The notes under the pieces: model-generated
Database searches by the model: none
What the model was told of the DNA's origin: nothing
The model's input: the letters and a program-made list of their open reading frames with translations, nothing else
Origin: Maribacter dokdonensis DSW-8
GTDB lineage: Bacteria; Bacteroidota; Bacteroidia; Flavobacteriales; Flavobacteriaceae
Length of the DNA stretch: 14,830 nt
Assembly (NCBI RefSeq): GCF_001447995.1
Contig: NZ_LDPE01000011.1
Location: 1 to 14,830, forward strand
Direction of reading: 5' to 3'
Position numbers and translations under genes: made by a program
Shown here: one piece after another, positions 1 to 8,200 of the stretch
How the letters are laid out: each line of letters starts with the position of its first letter
How positions within the stretch are numbered: position 1 is the stretch's first letter

Positions 1-1
1 A

Positions 2-355
2 ACAATAGAAATAAATGTGGTGAATGATAATCCTACTGATCCAACCGACAATGTCATTGAGGTAAATCAATTGGTTACACCGAATGGGGATGGCAGAAAT
101 GAATTTTTGTTTATTAGAGGAGTTGATAAAATTCGAAATAGCACTTTAAGAATCTTTAATAGATGGGGAGTAGCGGTTTATGAAGGTGAGAATTACAACA
201 ATCAAAATAATGTTTTTGATGGAAGATCAAGAGGGCGATCAACCCTAAGTGTTGAAGAATATCTTCCATCCGGAATTTATTTCTATATTTTTGATTATAC
301 AACCCTTGATGGGGAAAGTAAAGTAGATAGTGAATATCTGTATATTAGTAGATAA
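2..355 (+). CDS. C-terminal part of a T9SS type B (CHU_C, gliding motility-associated) surface protein, 5' truncated by window
   Basis: The frame is open from base 2 to the TAA at 353-355, so the start lies upstream; the GTG codons at 17 and 20 are internal. About the last 95 residues form the type B sorting domain (gliding motility-associated C-terminal domain, TIGR04131/CHU_C). The motif TPNGDGRNE is followed by a beta-rich stretch with the signature IFNRWGVAVYEGE, then LPSGIYFYIFDY, and it ends in EYLYISR. In this family the domain directs the protein through the type IX secretion system to the cell surface. The residues before it (a Pro/Asp/Thr linker after a beta strand) suggest that the missing part holds Ig-like or adhesin repeats. 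The PorP/SprF-like gene starts 13 bp after the stop, which fits a substrate and its dedicated secretion partner in one operon. The family call is firm; the function of the full protein cannot be judged. Confidence 0.9.
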   Translation, partial: TIEINVVNDNPTDPTDNVIEVNQLVTPNGDGRNEFLFIRGVDKIRNSTLRIFNRWGVAVYEGENYNNQNNVFDGRSRGRSTLSVEEYLPSGIYFYIFDYTTLDGESKVDSEYLYISR

Positions 356-368
356 TAGATTATAAAAT

Positions 369-1322
369 ATGAATATTAAGAATAAGGTTTTAATTCTATT
401 TGGAGGTTTACTACTTGTTTGTGGAACTTCTTTCGCCCAACAAGATGCACAATATACCCAGTATATGTTTAATACCATGAGTGTAAATCCGGCTTATGCA
501 GGTAGCAGGGGACAATTAAGCATAACAGGTTTATACCGATCGCAATGGGTAGGTTTAGAAGGTGCTCCAAAAACACAAACCCTCAACATTCAATCTCCAA
601 TTAGAAACAGCAAGCTAGGTTATGGTGTTTCAATTGTAAATGATGAAATAGGTGATGGTGTTGTACAAGAAACATATTTTGATGCTGTAATTTCATATAC
701 CATAGATGTATCCGCAGAAGGAAAACTTTCATTTGGACTTAAAGCAGGTGGTAATCTTTTAAATCTTGATTTCAATAAATTAAGAAATTTTGATTCGGAG
801 CCGGTTAATTCAGATAATATAGAAAATAGATTCTCACCAAATGTTGGCGTGGGTCTATATTATCATTCTAATGAATTTTATGCAGGACTTTCAGCACCTA
901 ATCTTTTCCAAACGGAACATTTTGATAATTCTCAGCAAGATGCCAATTCTGTTAGGTTTTTATCTAAAGAAAGAATTAACTTTTATTTGATTACCGGTTA
1001 CGTTTTTGATTTGAACGGCAATTTAAAGTTTAAGCCCGCTTTACTTACTAAGGTAGTTGGTGGCGCTCCGTTACAAGTTGACGTATCTGCCAATTTTATG
1101 TTTAATGAGAAATTTACATTCGGTGCAGCATATCGTTGGGATGCCGCAGTCAGCGCTATGGCAGGTTTCCAAATATCAGACCAATTTATGATTGGGCTTG
1201 CATATGATAGAGAAACCACTGATTTAGGTGGTACACAGTTTAATGATGGATCATTTGAGGTACTCTTAAGGTATGAGTTGGTAAAATCATTTCAAAAATT
1301 GGTTTCACCACGATTTTTCTAA
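369..1322 (+). CDS. PorP/SprF-family type IX secretion system outer-membrane protein
   Basis: The product is 317 aa, the usual size for this family (about 300-330). Residues 1-23 are a signal peptide (hydrophobic core LILFGGLLLVCG, cleavage after SFA, mature N-terminus QQDAQYTQYMFN). The mature start is characteristic: Q-YTQYMFN-x4-NPAYAGSRG, followed by SQWVGLEGAPKTQTL. The rest alternates short beta strands and turns, as in a 14-stranded outer-membrane barrel. PorP/SprF proteins act with T9SS, and SprF of Flavobacterium johnsoniae is needed to export the type B substrate SprB. The gene sits between a type B substrate end (13 bp upstream) and an OmpA-family gene (15 bp downstream), so it is probably the dedicated partner for that substrate. 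The ATG at 369 is preferred because it gives the signal peptide directly. No specific symbol is assigned because there are many paralogues per genome. Confidence 0.93.
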   Translation: MNIKNKVLILFGGLLLVCGTSFAQQDAQYTQYMFNTMSVNPAYAGSRGQLSITGLYRSQWVGLEGAPKTQTLNIQSPIRNSKLGYGVSIVNDEIGDGVVQETYFDAVISYTIDVSAEGKLSFGLKAGGNLLNLDFNKLRNFDSEPVNSDNIENRFSPNVGVGLYYHSNEFYAGLSAPNLFQTEHFDNSQQDANSVRFLSKERINFYLITGYVFDLNGNLKFKPALLTKVVGGAPLQVDVSANFMFNEKFTFGAAYRWDAAVSAMAGFQISDQFMIGLAYDRETTDLGGTQFNDGSFEVLLRYELVKSFQKLVSPRFF

Positions 1323-1337
1323 AAGGCAATTTTATAT

Positions 1338-3278
1338 ATGAAACATAAAGTAAAGTTTATTATCCTAACCTTTTTGATTTGTAACGGATTGGCATTTGCC
1401 CAAGAGCGATTAATTCAAAAAGGAAATGAGAAATTTGAATCATACTCGTTTAGTCCGGCAATAGATATTTATAAAAAGGTCTTGGAAAAAGGATATGTTT
1501 CTGCAGACTTACTACGTAAATTAGGGAATTCTTATTACTATAATGCCGATTATAAAGATGCAGCAAGTATATACAAGCAGTTAGTATCGGATTACTCAAA
1601 TGAAGTAACTGCTGAAGACTATTTTAAATATGCTCAAGCATTAAAATCAACTGGCGAGTATGACACCTCCAAGTCTATAATGAACAAGTTTATAGATATA
1701 ACTAAGAAGGATGGTCGAGCAACTGCTTTTAATGATGAAGCGGATTTTATGGCTGATATAGAAAAAAATTCAGGGAGGTATAATTTGGGTCCTTTTGAAT
1801 TTAACTCCCCTTATTCAGAATTTGCTCCTTCATTTTATAAAGAAGGTTTGATTTTTTCTTCTGATCGAGATACAGGTAATTTTGCAAGATATCGTCATAC
1901 GTGGAATGCTAAAGATTTTTTAGACTTATATGAGGTAAATGCAGATAGTTCTTCCTTAAATCAAGTTAAAAAGCTTGGGGAAAATGTAAATACCCGTTAT
2001 CATGAGTCGACCTCCGCAATAACAAAAGACGGTAAAACTTTATTTTTTACGCGCAATAATATAGAGAAGCGAAAGACTGTAAAAGATGAAAAGGGAATCG
2101 TACGTTTAAAAATTTTACGTGCGCAAATGACTGATGAAGGAATATGGGGCGAAGTAGAAGAGCTACCGTTTAATAGCGATTCTTATTCTGTAGCAAACCC
2201 TGCTTTAAGTCCAGATGAAAAAACCTTATATTTTGCTTCGGATATGCCGGGTACGTTTGGAGAATCGGACTTATTTATGGTTTCAATCAATCAAGATGGC
2301 ACTTTTGGTACACCACAAAACTTAGGCTCTAATATTAACACGGAGGCAAGAGAGACATTTCCTTTTATAACAAGTGAGGAAATATTATATTTTTCATCTG
2401 ATGGTCATCCTGGTTTAGGTGGGTTGGACGTTTTTGCAACCAAAATAAAAAGACAAGATTTTTCAGGTAAAGTATTTAATTTAGGTAAACCTATAAATAG
2501 TAGCAGTGATGATTTTACTTTTATATTTAATGAAGAGTTAAGAACGGGTTATGTTGCTTCCAATCGAGATGAGGGATTAGGTAATGATGATATCTATAGT
2601 TTTACGGAGACAAAAGAATTAATTTTTGATTGTAATCAAAAAGTTACTGGAACGGTTAGGGATAAAATTTCCAATGAAGTTTTAATAGGGGCTACAGTAA
2701 AAGTTTTGGATGAAAACAATGAAGAATTACTATCGACCATAACTGATTCTAAAGGTAACTATAGTTTAGAATTAGATTGTCATAAAGGGAATTTTGTAAG
2801 AGCTTTAATGGAGGGCTATATTCCATTTGAAGAATATATAGGTGCATCGGATGGAAAACCTAAAATAATTGATTTTTATTTGGAAAGAGATCGTTTAACT
2901 GCTGGTTTTGGAGATGATTTGGCAAAACTTTTACAATTGAGTACAATATATTTTGATTTTGATAAGTATAATATCAGGAAAGATTCTGAGGTAGAAATAG
3001 AAAAGGTAATTGCGGCTATGGAAAAGTACCCAAGCCTAAAATTAAAAGTAAATTCCCATACTGATAGTAGAGGACCTGCAGCATATAATTTGTGGCTTTC
3101 TCAAAAAAGAGCAGAATCTACGGTGAATTATATGATTAAAGAGGGGATAGATTCTTCCAGACTTGTAAGTGAGGGCTTTGGTGAAACAAAATTGCTAAAT
3201 GAGTGTGAAGATGGTATTAAATGTTCATCAGCAAAACATGATGTAAATAGAAGGTCTGAGTTTATTATTTTAGAATAA
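1338..3278 (+). CDS. TPR/PD40/CarboxypepD_reg/OmpA-family outer-membrane-associated protein
   Basis: The product is 646 aa with a signal peptide (residues 1-21 or 22, ending LAFAQ). Domains in order: TPR-like helices at about 24-140 (KGNEKFESYSFSPAIDIYKK, LGNSYYYNADYKDAASIYKQ); a WD40-like PD40 propeller at about 160-425 with repeated blades such as GLIFSSDRD, TLFFTRNN, TLYFASDMPG, ILYFSSDGHPGLGG and GYVASNRDEG; a carboxypeptidase-regulatory-like beta domain at about 432-518 (VTGTVRDK, GATVKV, DSKGNYSLEL); and an OmpA C-terminal peptidoglycan-binding domain at about 532-646 with IYFDFDKYNIR, VNSHTDSRG and the closing motif NRRSEFIILE. The domain order matches the OmpA-family proteins that accompany PorP/SprF genes across Bacteroidota, and some gliding or porin (PorE-like) complexes. 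It probably anchors the secretion or surface complex to peptidoglycan. It is the last gene of its operon, ending 21 bp before a strong terminator. Confidence 0.92.
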   Translation: MKHKVKFIILTFLICNGLAFAQERLIQKGNEKFESYSFSPAIDIYKKVLEKGYVSADLLRKLGNSYYYNADYKDAASIYKQLVSDYSNEVTAEDYFKYAQALKSTGEYDTSKSIMNKFIDITKKDGRATAFNDEADFMADIEKNSGRYNLGPFEFNSPYSEFAPSFYKEGLIFSSDRDTGNFARYRHTWNAKDFLDLYEVNADSSSLNQVKKLGENVNTRYHESTSAITKDGKTLFFTRNNIEKRKTVKDEKGIVRLKILRAQMTDEGIWGEVEELPFNSDSYSVANPALSPDEKTLYFASDMPGTFGESDLFMVSINQDGTFGTPQNLGSNINTEARETFPFITSEEILYFSSDGHPGLGGLDVFATKIKRQDFSGKVFNLGKPINSSSDDFTFIFNEELRTGYVASNRDEGLGNDDIYSFTETKELIFDCNQKVTGTVRDKISNEVLIGATVKVLDENNEELLSTITDSKGNYSLELDCHKGNFVRALMEGYIPFEEYIGASDGKPKIIDFYLERDRLTAGFGDDLAKLLQLSTIYFDFDKYNIRKDSEVEIEKVIAAMEKYPSLKLKVNSHTDSRGPAAYNLWLSQKRAESTVNYMIKEGIDSSRLVSEGFGETKLLNECEDGIKCSSAKHDVNRRSEFIILE

Positions 3279-3299
3279 TTTGTATAAAATACTACAATC

Positions 3300-3328
3300 A
3301 AAAGCAACTCTATTAGAGTTGCTTTTTT
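3300..3328 (+). terminator. Intrinsic terminator ending the PorP/OmpA operon
   Basis: A perfect stem GCAACTC (3304-3310) / GAGTTGC (3316-3322) has a 5-nt loop and is extended by AAAA/TTTT pairing. A run of six T (3323-3328) follows. It lies 21 bp after the stop codon of the OmpA-family gene. The A-run on the other side means it could also work in reverse, although no minus-strand gene needs it. Confidence 0.88.
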
Positions 3329-3356
3329 AGTTAGTAATACGCTTGAAAGCCTAGGA

Positions 3357-3400
3357 TATTAGGTTGATAATAGACCAATTACCTAATAATTTTTTATTTT
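3357..3400 (+). terminator. Possible second, weak terminator-like hairpin
   Basis: The inverted repeat TATTAGGT (3357-3364) / ACCTAATA (3381-3388) has a 16-nt loop and is followed by a T-rich tract (3390-3400). The stem has only three G-C pairs and a long loop, so it may be a backup terminator or just AT-rich chance. Confidence 0.3.
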
Positions 3401-3439
3401 AACAGCTCCATTTTAGGTATTCACTTAGGTTATTTCCAA

Positions 3440-3455
3440 CTTCACAACATTTATT
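3440..3455 (+). promoter_or_regulatory. Upstream element copy 1 (CTT-N2-CAACATTTATT)
   Basis: This is one of three similar short elements found upstream of the three large secreted-protein genes in the window. The CAACATTTATT core begins 97 bp before the ATG at 3542. The core is identical to copy 3 (14143-14153) and differs by one base from copy 2 (8107-8117). Its role is unknown; it could be a binding site, part of a promoter or a 5' UTR element. Confidence 0.3.
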
Positions 3456-3506
3456 GTGCCCTGCTTTAAGACATAGTTATTTTTACGGATGATATTGATT
3501 GTAGAT

Positions 3507-3514
3507 AAACTTTG
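3507..3514 (+). promoter_or_regulatory. Possible -7 element (AAACTTTG) for the 1483-aa protein gene
   Basis: The Bacteroidota -7 consensus is TAnnTTTG. AAACTTTG matches it except for the first base and ends 27 bp before the ATG at 3542. No good -33 TTTG box is visible at the expected distance (only a T-rich stretch near 3481), so this is tentative. Confidence 0.22.
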
Positions 3515-3541
3515 CATTTCAATACCCCCATTAATTTGATT

Positions 3542-6500
3542 ATGAGATTAAAACAATTTTATTACTTAATTCTTCTTTTATGTTCAACTAGTTTCTTTGC
3601 TCAAGAGACATATTTGGATACATTTAGCAGTACTTCTTATTCAAATAATAACGGGACACAAAATTTTAGTGGTAATTGGGTAGAGCAAAATGATAATAAT
3701 TCGGCATTCAATGGAAGAATAAGAGTTACTGGTGGAAGGCTTCGTTTTAGGAATTTAGATAGCGGATGGATTTATCGTTTTGTTCCTCTTGCAGGTGCGT
3801 CTTCGGCCACCTTAACTTTAGATTATGATGCAACTTCGGCAGGTGGCGAGGCAATAGACGTTTTTATGTATAATGCCGATAGTAATCAATGGAACTTTAT
3901 TCAAAGGATTGATAATGGAACGGGTTCCATAACCTATAATTTAAGTGCGGCTGAAATCGATTCAAACCCTGCAATAATATTTTATCGAGGAGATACTAGT
4001 TGGGGTAATGCAGATACTATATATGTAGACAATGTTCAGTTTACCGCTACTTACGGCGCAGAGTTAGAAATAGACGATGTCACTGTAAATGAGGATGATG
4101 GTACAGCTATATTTACAGTTAGACATATAGGTAGCAGCACAAGTGCTTATAGTGTAAATTATACAACCAACGATATATCTGCCATTTCTGGTCAGGATTA
4201 TTCTGTTTCATCTGGTACGTTAAATTTTAATGGAAATATAAATGATACGGAGACTATAACTGTCCCTATTACTGATGATACTATTTTTGAAGGTGACGAA
4301 ACTTTTGGTTTGTCATTTACCTCTACAACGAATACAGATGTTGATATTACGGATACCGCTATTGGTACTATCTTGGCAAATGACGCTTTAATTATGACTG
4401 ATGGGGGCTCTGCAACTACCTGTGATGATACATTTTTAGATTCTGGCGGTATCAGTAATTACTCTGATAATGAAGATTTGGTTTATACTATTTGTCCAGA
4501 TACCGCAAATAATTATACGCAAGTTAATTTTGAACAGTTTGATGTAATTCCCGGTGATATTTTATACGTATATGATGGTAATAGTACCGGTGCAACTTTA
4601 ATTGGACAATATGATAATGATAATGTACCCACACAAATTTTTGCCACTAATACTAACGGTTGCTTAACATTTAGGTTTACATCAAATAATAATACAACAG
4701 GTAATGGTTGGCAGGCCAGTGTTAGTTGTTCGCCTCCCGGACCTAAAATTGTAGTAGAAGACGTATATGTGGATGAAGATTCTGGTAGTGCTATTTTTAC
4801 GGTAACACATGTACGTGATCGGCATGGTTATCAATCTTTCTTCTTTGGTTTTATAGAAACGCCGTTTACCGTAGAGTATATGGTAAGTGATGGAACTGCA
4901 AATAATGGTAGTGATTATATTTCTGTAAACGGAACACTTACATTTACCGGTGAGGTAGGCAACGTTCAAACTTTTTCAGTTCCCATTGTAGACGATGGCG
5001 TACCTGAATTAGTAGAGTACTTTACAGTAGGGTTTTCTGACGCAACGGCACAATATGCTTCTGTTGATTATAGTGACACCGCCAATGGTTATATTAATTC
5101 TCAAATATTGGCAAATGATCCCCTTACGTTATTTCAAGAATTTGACGGTTATTTTGATTATTCTACCACAGGTGGTTCGTTAAGAACAAATGATAATAAT
5201 ACAGATGCCTGTTCAATAACGACTTCATCTTCAAATACCCTGATTTCACCAATACCCAATACAGGCACAATAAAAAAAGCATACTTATATTGGGCGCACT
5301 CTAGTACGGTGGTAGACGGAACCGTTACTTTTGAAGGACAAACGGTTAATGCCAATTATCAATATCAAACTACGTTAACCAATAGAAATTTTTACGGTTA
5401 TGTAAGTGATGTAACCGATATTGTTGAAGGTGTGGCAGACCCATCAACCAATGTATTTGATTTTTCTGGCTTGTCAGTAGATAATTCCAACACCTATTGT
5501 TCTTCTGCTACGGTATTAGGTGGTTGGACGTTGTTCGTTTTCTATGAAGACCCAAATTTACCAGCGGTGAACATTAATTTATATCAAGGTTTTGATGGTT
5601 TAAGTAATGACGGCAATTCTTTTACTTTAGACAGTTTTTATGCAATTGCAGGTGCTGGTGCCAAGGCATCGTTTTTATCTTGGGAAGGAGATTCTACCCT
5701 TGATGGTAATAGTTCGGGTACAACCAATCCAAATGGAGAACGATTGTCAATTACGAACCAAGCAAATCAGGATTTTACGTTAGCTGGTGATGGTGGTCAA
5801 ACAGGTAATAACGCCTATAACTCTACAATGTATGATAATACAACCACACCAGATTACAATGTTAGTACAACGTATGGGGTAGATTTGGATACTTATGATA
5901 TTTCAACTTTTGTATCACCTGGAGATTCTCAAGTTACGGCAAATGTAGATGTTGGTCAAGATTTTGTGATATCTGCGGCAGTTGTATTAAAAGTGCCTTC
6001 AAACCTAATTGCGGGTACTGTTTTTGAAGATGTAAATTACGGTGGCGGTCAAGGTAGAAATATGACCAATGCCAACGGTGTAGGTATATCTAGTGCCATT
6101 GTAGAATTATATGAAAGCGATGGAACTTTTGTGAGAAGAACTACTTCTAAAGTGAGTGGTGATTATAGCTTTGGGGGTATGGCAGATGGTGATTACTATG
6201 TAAAACTTGTAAACTCCACAGTTAGGTCAACCCGAGCAAATGGTATTAATTGTACTACTTGTGTACCTGTTCAAACTTTTAGAAGTTATGGGGATGTTAA
6301 CAATAATATTGAGGTATTGGATGAAATTGGGGGAGCAGACCCAACCGCCTTCTCAGATTCTGCCTTAGGAGTTTTTGAAGATTCACAGAGTTTATCAATG
6401 GTAAGTATTGAAAGTAGTGGTGTAGCTAATATCGACTTTGGATACAATTTCAATACTATTGTAAACACAAATGAATTTGGTCAAGGTTCTCTAGAACAGT

Positions 6501-7993
6501 TTATTCTGAATAGTAATACTTTGGGTGAGGTTGGTTTGGATATTGAAGCAAATGCTATATTTGATCCCGCAGCAGAAGAGGATGTATCAATTTTTATGAT
6601 ACCACCTACCGGAGATAGTTTTGGAAGAACTGCTGATGTAAATTATAATGCTGCAGGTTACTTTGATATTTTATTGGATAATTCAAATACCTTTTCTGTA
6701 ATTACAGGAACAAATACTATCATAGATGGTAGAACCCAAACGGCTTATTCTGGCGATTCAAACGCTGGCACAGTTGGTTCTGGTGGAGCCGGTGTTGGCA
6801 TTGCAAATACGGCATTGCCTAATTATACTAGACCGGAAATACAAATTCATAGAAATGGTGGTGATGTTTTACGATTAAACGGTTCAAATGTCACGATACG
6901 AGATATATCATTATATGCGAATAATAATGCTGGGGTTAGAGTTCAAGGAGGTTCGGCAACCATTTCAAACAATTTGTTGGGAGTAAACGCGCTAGGTGCG
7001 TCTGCTGGAAACATAAATTATGGTATTGAGCAAACAGGTGGTGATTTATCAGCATTTTCAAATTATTTATCCTCAAATACCATAGCTGGTATTTTTATAG
7101 ATGGTGGTACACGTAGTACCGTTCATTTCAACCATTTAGATTCCAATGGGAGCACCGCATGTGATGATAATATTCTTATAGAAGATGGTAGTACAATTGT
7201 CATTCAAGAGAATCTTATAGAATCGGCAGCAGCATCTGGCATTGAGATAAATAATGTAAACGGAGTTACGGTCTCCAACAATAATATTCTACTATCAGGT
7301 CAAAACGGAGGTGATTGTAACGGTAGCTACGAAGGTATGGCTTTAAAACTCTCAGGTGATGATTCTGTAATTGATCAGAATAGAATTTATTCTAACGGCA
7401 GTGAGGGAGTGGTAGTTCTTTCTGGTGCATCAAACACCATTTCCCAGAACAGTATTTATGCAAATGGTACCGTAGTGCCTAGCTTGGGTATTGACCTAGG
7501 TATGGATGGCGTAACCCTTAACGATAATTCCGATTCAGATTCCGGTCCAAATAATTTAGAAAATTTCCCAATCATAAATTCCGCGTTTATTTCAGGATCT
7601 AATTTGGTGGTTACTGGTTGGGCATCTCCAGGTAGTACAATTGAGGTGTTTTTTACAGATGTTAATGAAGGTACAGCTACTTTAGGAGATAATCAGTTGG
7701 GGCTTACCCAAGATTATGGTGAAGGTCAAACCTATATTGGAACAGCCGTAGAAGGTAGTGGGGATGACCAAGATGCTACAACCTCTTCGTATGCAGACCC
7801 GGACGGTAATACTGAGAATACTAATAAATATAAATTTGTATTTCCTTTGCCATCAGGCACTGTTGTAGGAGATTTAATTACAACCACTGGTACAAGAAGT
7901 AACTCAACATCTGAGTTTTCTCCAGAAATTATTATAAGCGCTTATACGGTAATTACTAATAGAAATATTACCTATCGTATTAAAGCTAATTAG
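3542..7993 (+). CDS. Giant secreted surface protein: jelly-roll-like, Calx-beta, CUB-like, DUF3344-like, SdrD-B-like and beta-helix domains
   Basis: The product is 1483 aa. The ATG at 3542 is chosen because it opens a clean signal peptide (MRLKQFYYLILLLCSTSFFAQ is cleaved after FAQ or nearby); a TTG at 3512 would only add ten residues. Domains with rough positions: an N-terminal beta-sandwich (about 22-172); Calx-beta 1 (about 173-282, VNEDDGTAIFTV ... DDTIFEGDETF); a CUB-like domain (about 286-398, DILYVYDGNSTG, CLTFRFTSN); Calx-beta 2 (about 402-525); a DUF3344-like region (about 530-820, KKAYLYWAHSS, GGWTLFVFYEDPNLPAVN); an SdrD-B-like domain (about 821-970); a FGQGSLEQFILNSN module like those preceding beta-helices (about 975); a right-handed beta-helix with Asn-rich rungs (about 1057-1330, VTIRDISLYANN, NNILLSGQNG, GLGIDL-like turn SLGIDLGMDG); and an Ig-like domain (about 1343-1468). 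It is probably a calcium-stabilised adhesin or glycan-binding protein. It has no type A or B T9SS domain and ends instead in a 15-residue tail shared with the next gene. Domain names rest on sequence recognition, not on a search. Confidence 0.9.
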   Translation: MRLKQFYYLILLLCSTSFFAQETYLDTFSSTSYSNNNGTQNFSGNWVEQNDNNSAFNGRIRVTGGRLRFRNLDSGWIYRFVPLAGASSATLTLDYDATSAGGEAIDVFMYNADSNQWNFIQRIDNGTGSITYNLSAAEIDSNPAIIFYRGDTSWGNADTIYVDNVQFTATYGAELEIDDVTVNEDDGTAIFTVRHIGSSTSAYSVNYTTNDISAISGQDYSVSSGTLNFNGNINDTETITVPITDDTIFEGDETFGLSFTSTTNTDVDITDTAIGTILANDALIMTDGGSATTCDDTFLDSGGISNYSDNEDLVYTICPDTANNYTQVNFEQFDVIPGDILYVYDGNSTGATLIGQYDNDNVPTQIFATNTNGCLTFRFTSNNNTTGNGWQASVSCSPPGPKIVVEDVYVDEDSGSAIFTVTHVRDRHGYQSFFFGFIETPFTVEYMVSDGTANNGSDYISVNGTLTFTGEVGNVQTFSVPIVDDGVPELVEYFTVGFSDATAQYASVDYSDTANGYINSQILANDPLTLFQEFDGYFDYSTTGGSLRTNDNNTDACSITTSSSNTLISPIPNTGTIKKAYLYWAHSSTVVDGTVTFEGQTVNANYQYQTTLTNRNFYGYVSDVTDIVEGVADPSTNVFDFSGLSVDNSNTYCSSATVLGGWTLFVFYEDPNLPAVNINLYQGFDGLSNDGNSFTLDSFYAIAGAGAKASFLSWEGDSTLDGNSSGTTNPNGERLSITNQANQDFTLAGDGGQTGNNAYNSTMYDNTTTPDYNVSTTYGVDLDTYDISTFVSPGDSQVTANVDVGQDFVISAAVVLKVPSNLIAGTVFEDVNYGGGQGRNMTNANGVGISSAIVELYESDGTFVRRTTSKVSGDYSFGGMADGDYYVKLVNSTVRSTRANGINCTTCVPVQTFRSYGDVNNNIEVLDEIGGADPTAFSDSALGVFEDSQSLSMVSIESSGVANIDFGYNFNTIVNTNEFGQGSLEQFILNSNTLGEVGLDIEANAIFDPAAEEDVSIFMIPPTGDSFGRTADVNYNAAGYFDILLDNSNTFSVITGTNTIIDGRTQTAYSGDSNAGTVGSGGAGVGIANTALPNYTRPEIQIHRNGGDVLRLNGSNVTIRDISLYANNNAGVRVQGGSATISNNLLGVNALGASAGNINYGIEQTGGDLSAFSNYLSSNTIAGIFIDGGTRSTVHFNHLDSNGSTACDDNILIEDGSTIVIQENLIESAAASGIEINNVNGVTVSNNNILLSGQNGGDCNGSYEGMALKLSGDDSVIDQNRIYSNGSEGVVVLSGASNTISQNSIYANGTVVPSLGIDLGMDGVTLNDNSDSDSGPNNLENFPIINSAFISGSNLVVTGWASPGSTIEVFFTDVNEGTATLGDNQLGLTQDYGEGQTYIGTAVEGSGDDQDATTSSYADPDGNTENTNKYKFVFPLPSGTVVGDLITTTGTRSNSTSEFSPEIIISAYTVITNRNITYRIKAN
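7946..7990 (+). other. Shared C-terminal tail, copy 1 (TVITNRNITYRIKAN)
   Basis: The last 15 codons of the 1483-aa protein (residues 1469-1483) match the last 15 residues of the 1882-aa protein at 12 positions, plus one R/K exchange. The tail follows directly on different Ig-like domains in the two proteins, so it looks like an independent module. Its function is not known to me; sorting, anchoring or processing is inferred from its position. Confidence 0.8.
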
Positions 7994-8018
7994 AATTTAC
8001 GCTAGGCTGTTTATATAT

Positions 8019-8086
8019 GTGAACCCTGGCAGGGTTTGTTGCCTATTGGTTAGGCTAGGTCACTCTACATAATAGTATGAGTTCAC
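8019..8086 (+). other. Cluster of overlapping inverted repeats in the gap between the two giant genes
   Basis: Hairpins visible: AACCCT (8022-8027) / AGGGTT (8031-8036) with a 3-nt loop; GCCTA (8041-8045) / TAGGC (8051-8055) with a 5-nt loop; GTGA (8019-8022) / TCAC (8060-8063), which could enclose both; and GTGAAC (8019-8024) / GTTCAC (8081-8086) as an alternative outer stem. No T-run follows, so it is not a standard terminator for the upstream gene, although it may slow or protect transcript ends. Confidence 0.35.
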
Positions 8087-8100
8087 CGTTAGATTATAAG

Positions 8101-8117
8101 CTTTTGCAACAATTATT
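8101..8117 (+). promoter_or_regulatory. Upstream element copy 2 (CTT-N3-CAACAATTATT)
   Basis: The core at 8107-8117 begins 94 bp before the ATG at 8201, nearly the same distance as copy 1 from its gene (97 bp). One base differs from the cores of copies 1 and 3. No clear Bacteroidota -7 box is seen between this element and the start codon. Confidence 0.3.
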
Positions 8118-8159
8118 TCACGCCTTGTACATATATTCTGATTTTTATATGGTAAAATC

Positions 8160-8185
8160 ATGCTATAAACTCCCTCATTTAGCAT
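8160..8185 (+). other. Inverted repeat just before the start codon of the 1882-aa protein gene
   Basis: ATGCTA (8160-8165) pairs with TAGCAT (8180-8185) across a 14-nt loop, and the stem can be extended by A-T pairs past a bulge. It ends 15 bp before the ATG at 8201, next to the A-rich stretch AAAGAAAAG that probably serves for ribosome loading. It could affect translation, but the stem is weak. Confidence 0.25.
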
Positions 8186-8200
8186 AGTAAAGAAAAGTTA

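Noticed and set aside
245..478. Minus-strand 77-aa open frame across the first gene junction
   Set aside because: It overlaps two well-supported plus-strand genes and their gap, and shows no recognisable protein features.
3512..3541. TTG start for the 1483-aa protein
   Set aside because: It adds ten residues before a signal peptide that already begins at the ATG at 3542, and it overlaps the possible -7 element.
8088..8094. GTTAGAT, which fits the GTTRRRY half of an integron attC site
   Set aside because: No matching RYYYAAC partner at a proper distance, no integrase, and the sequence is too short to mean anything alone.
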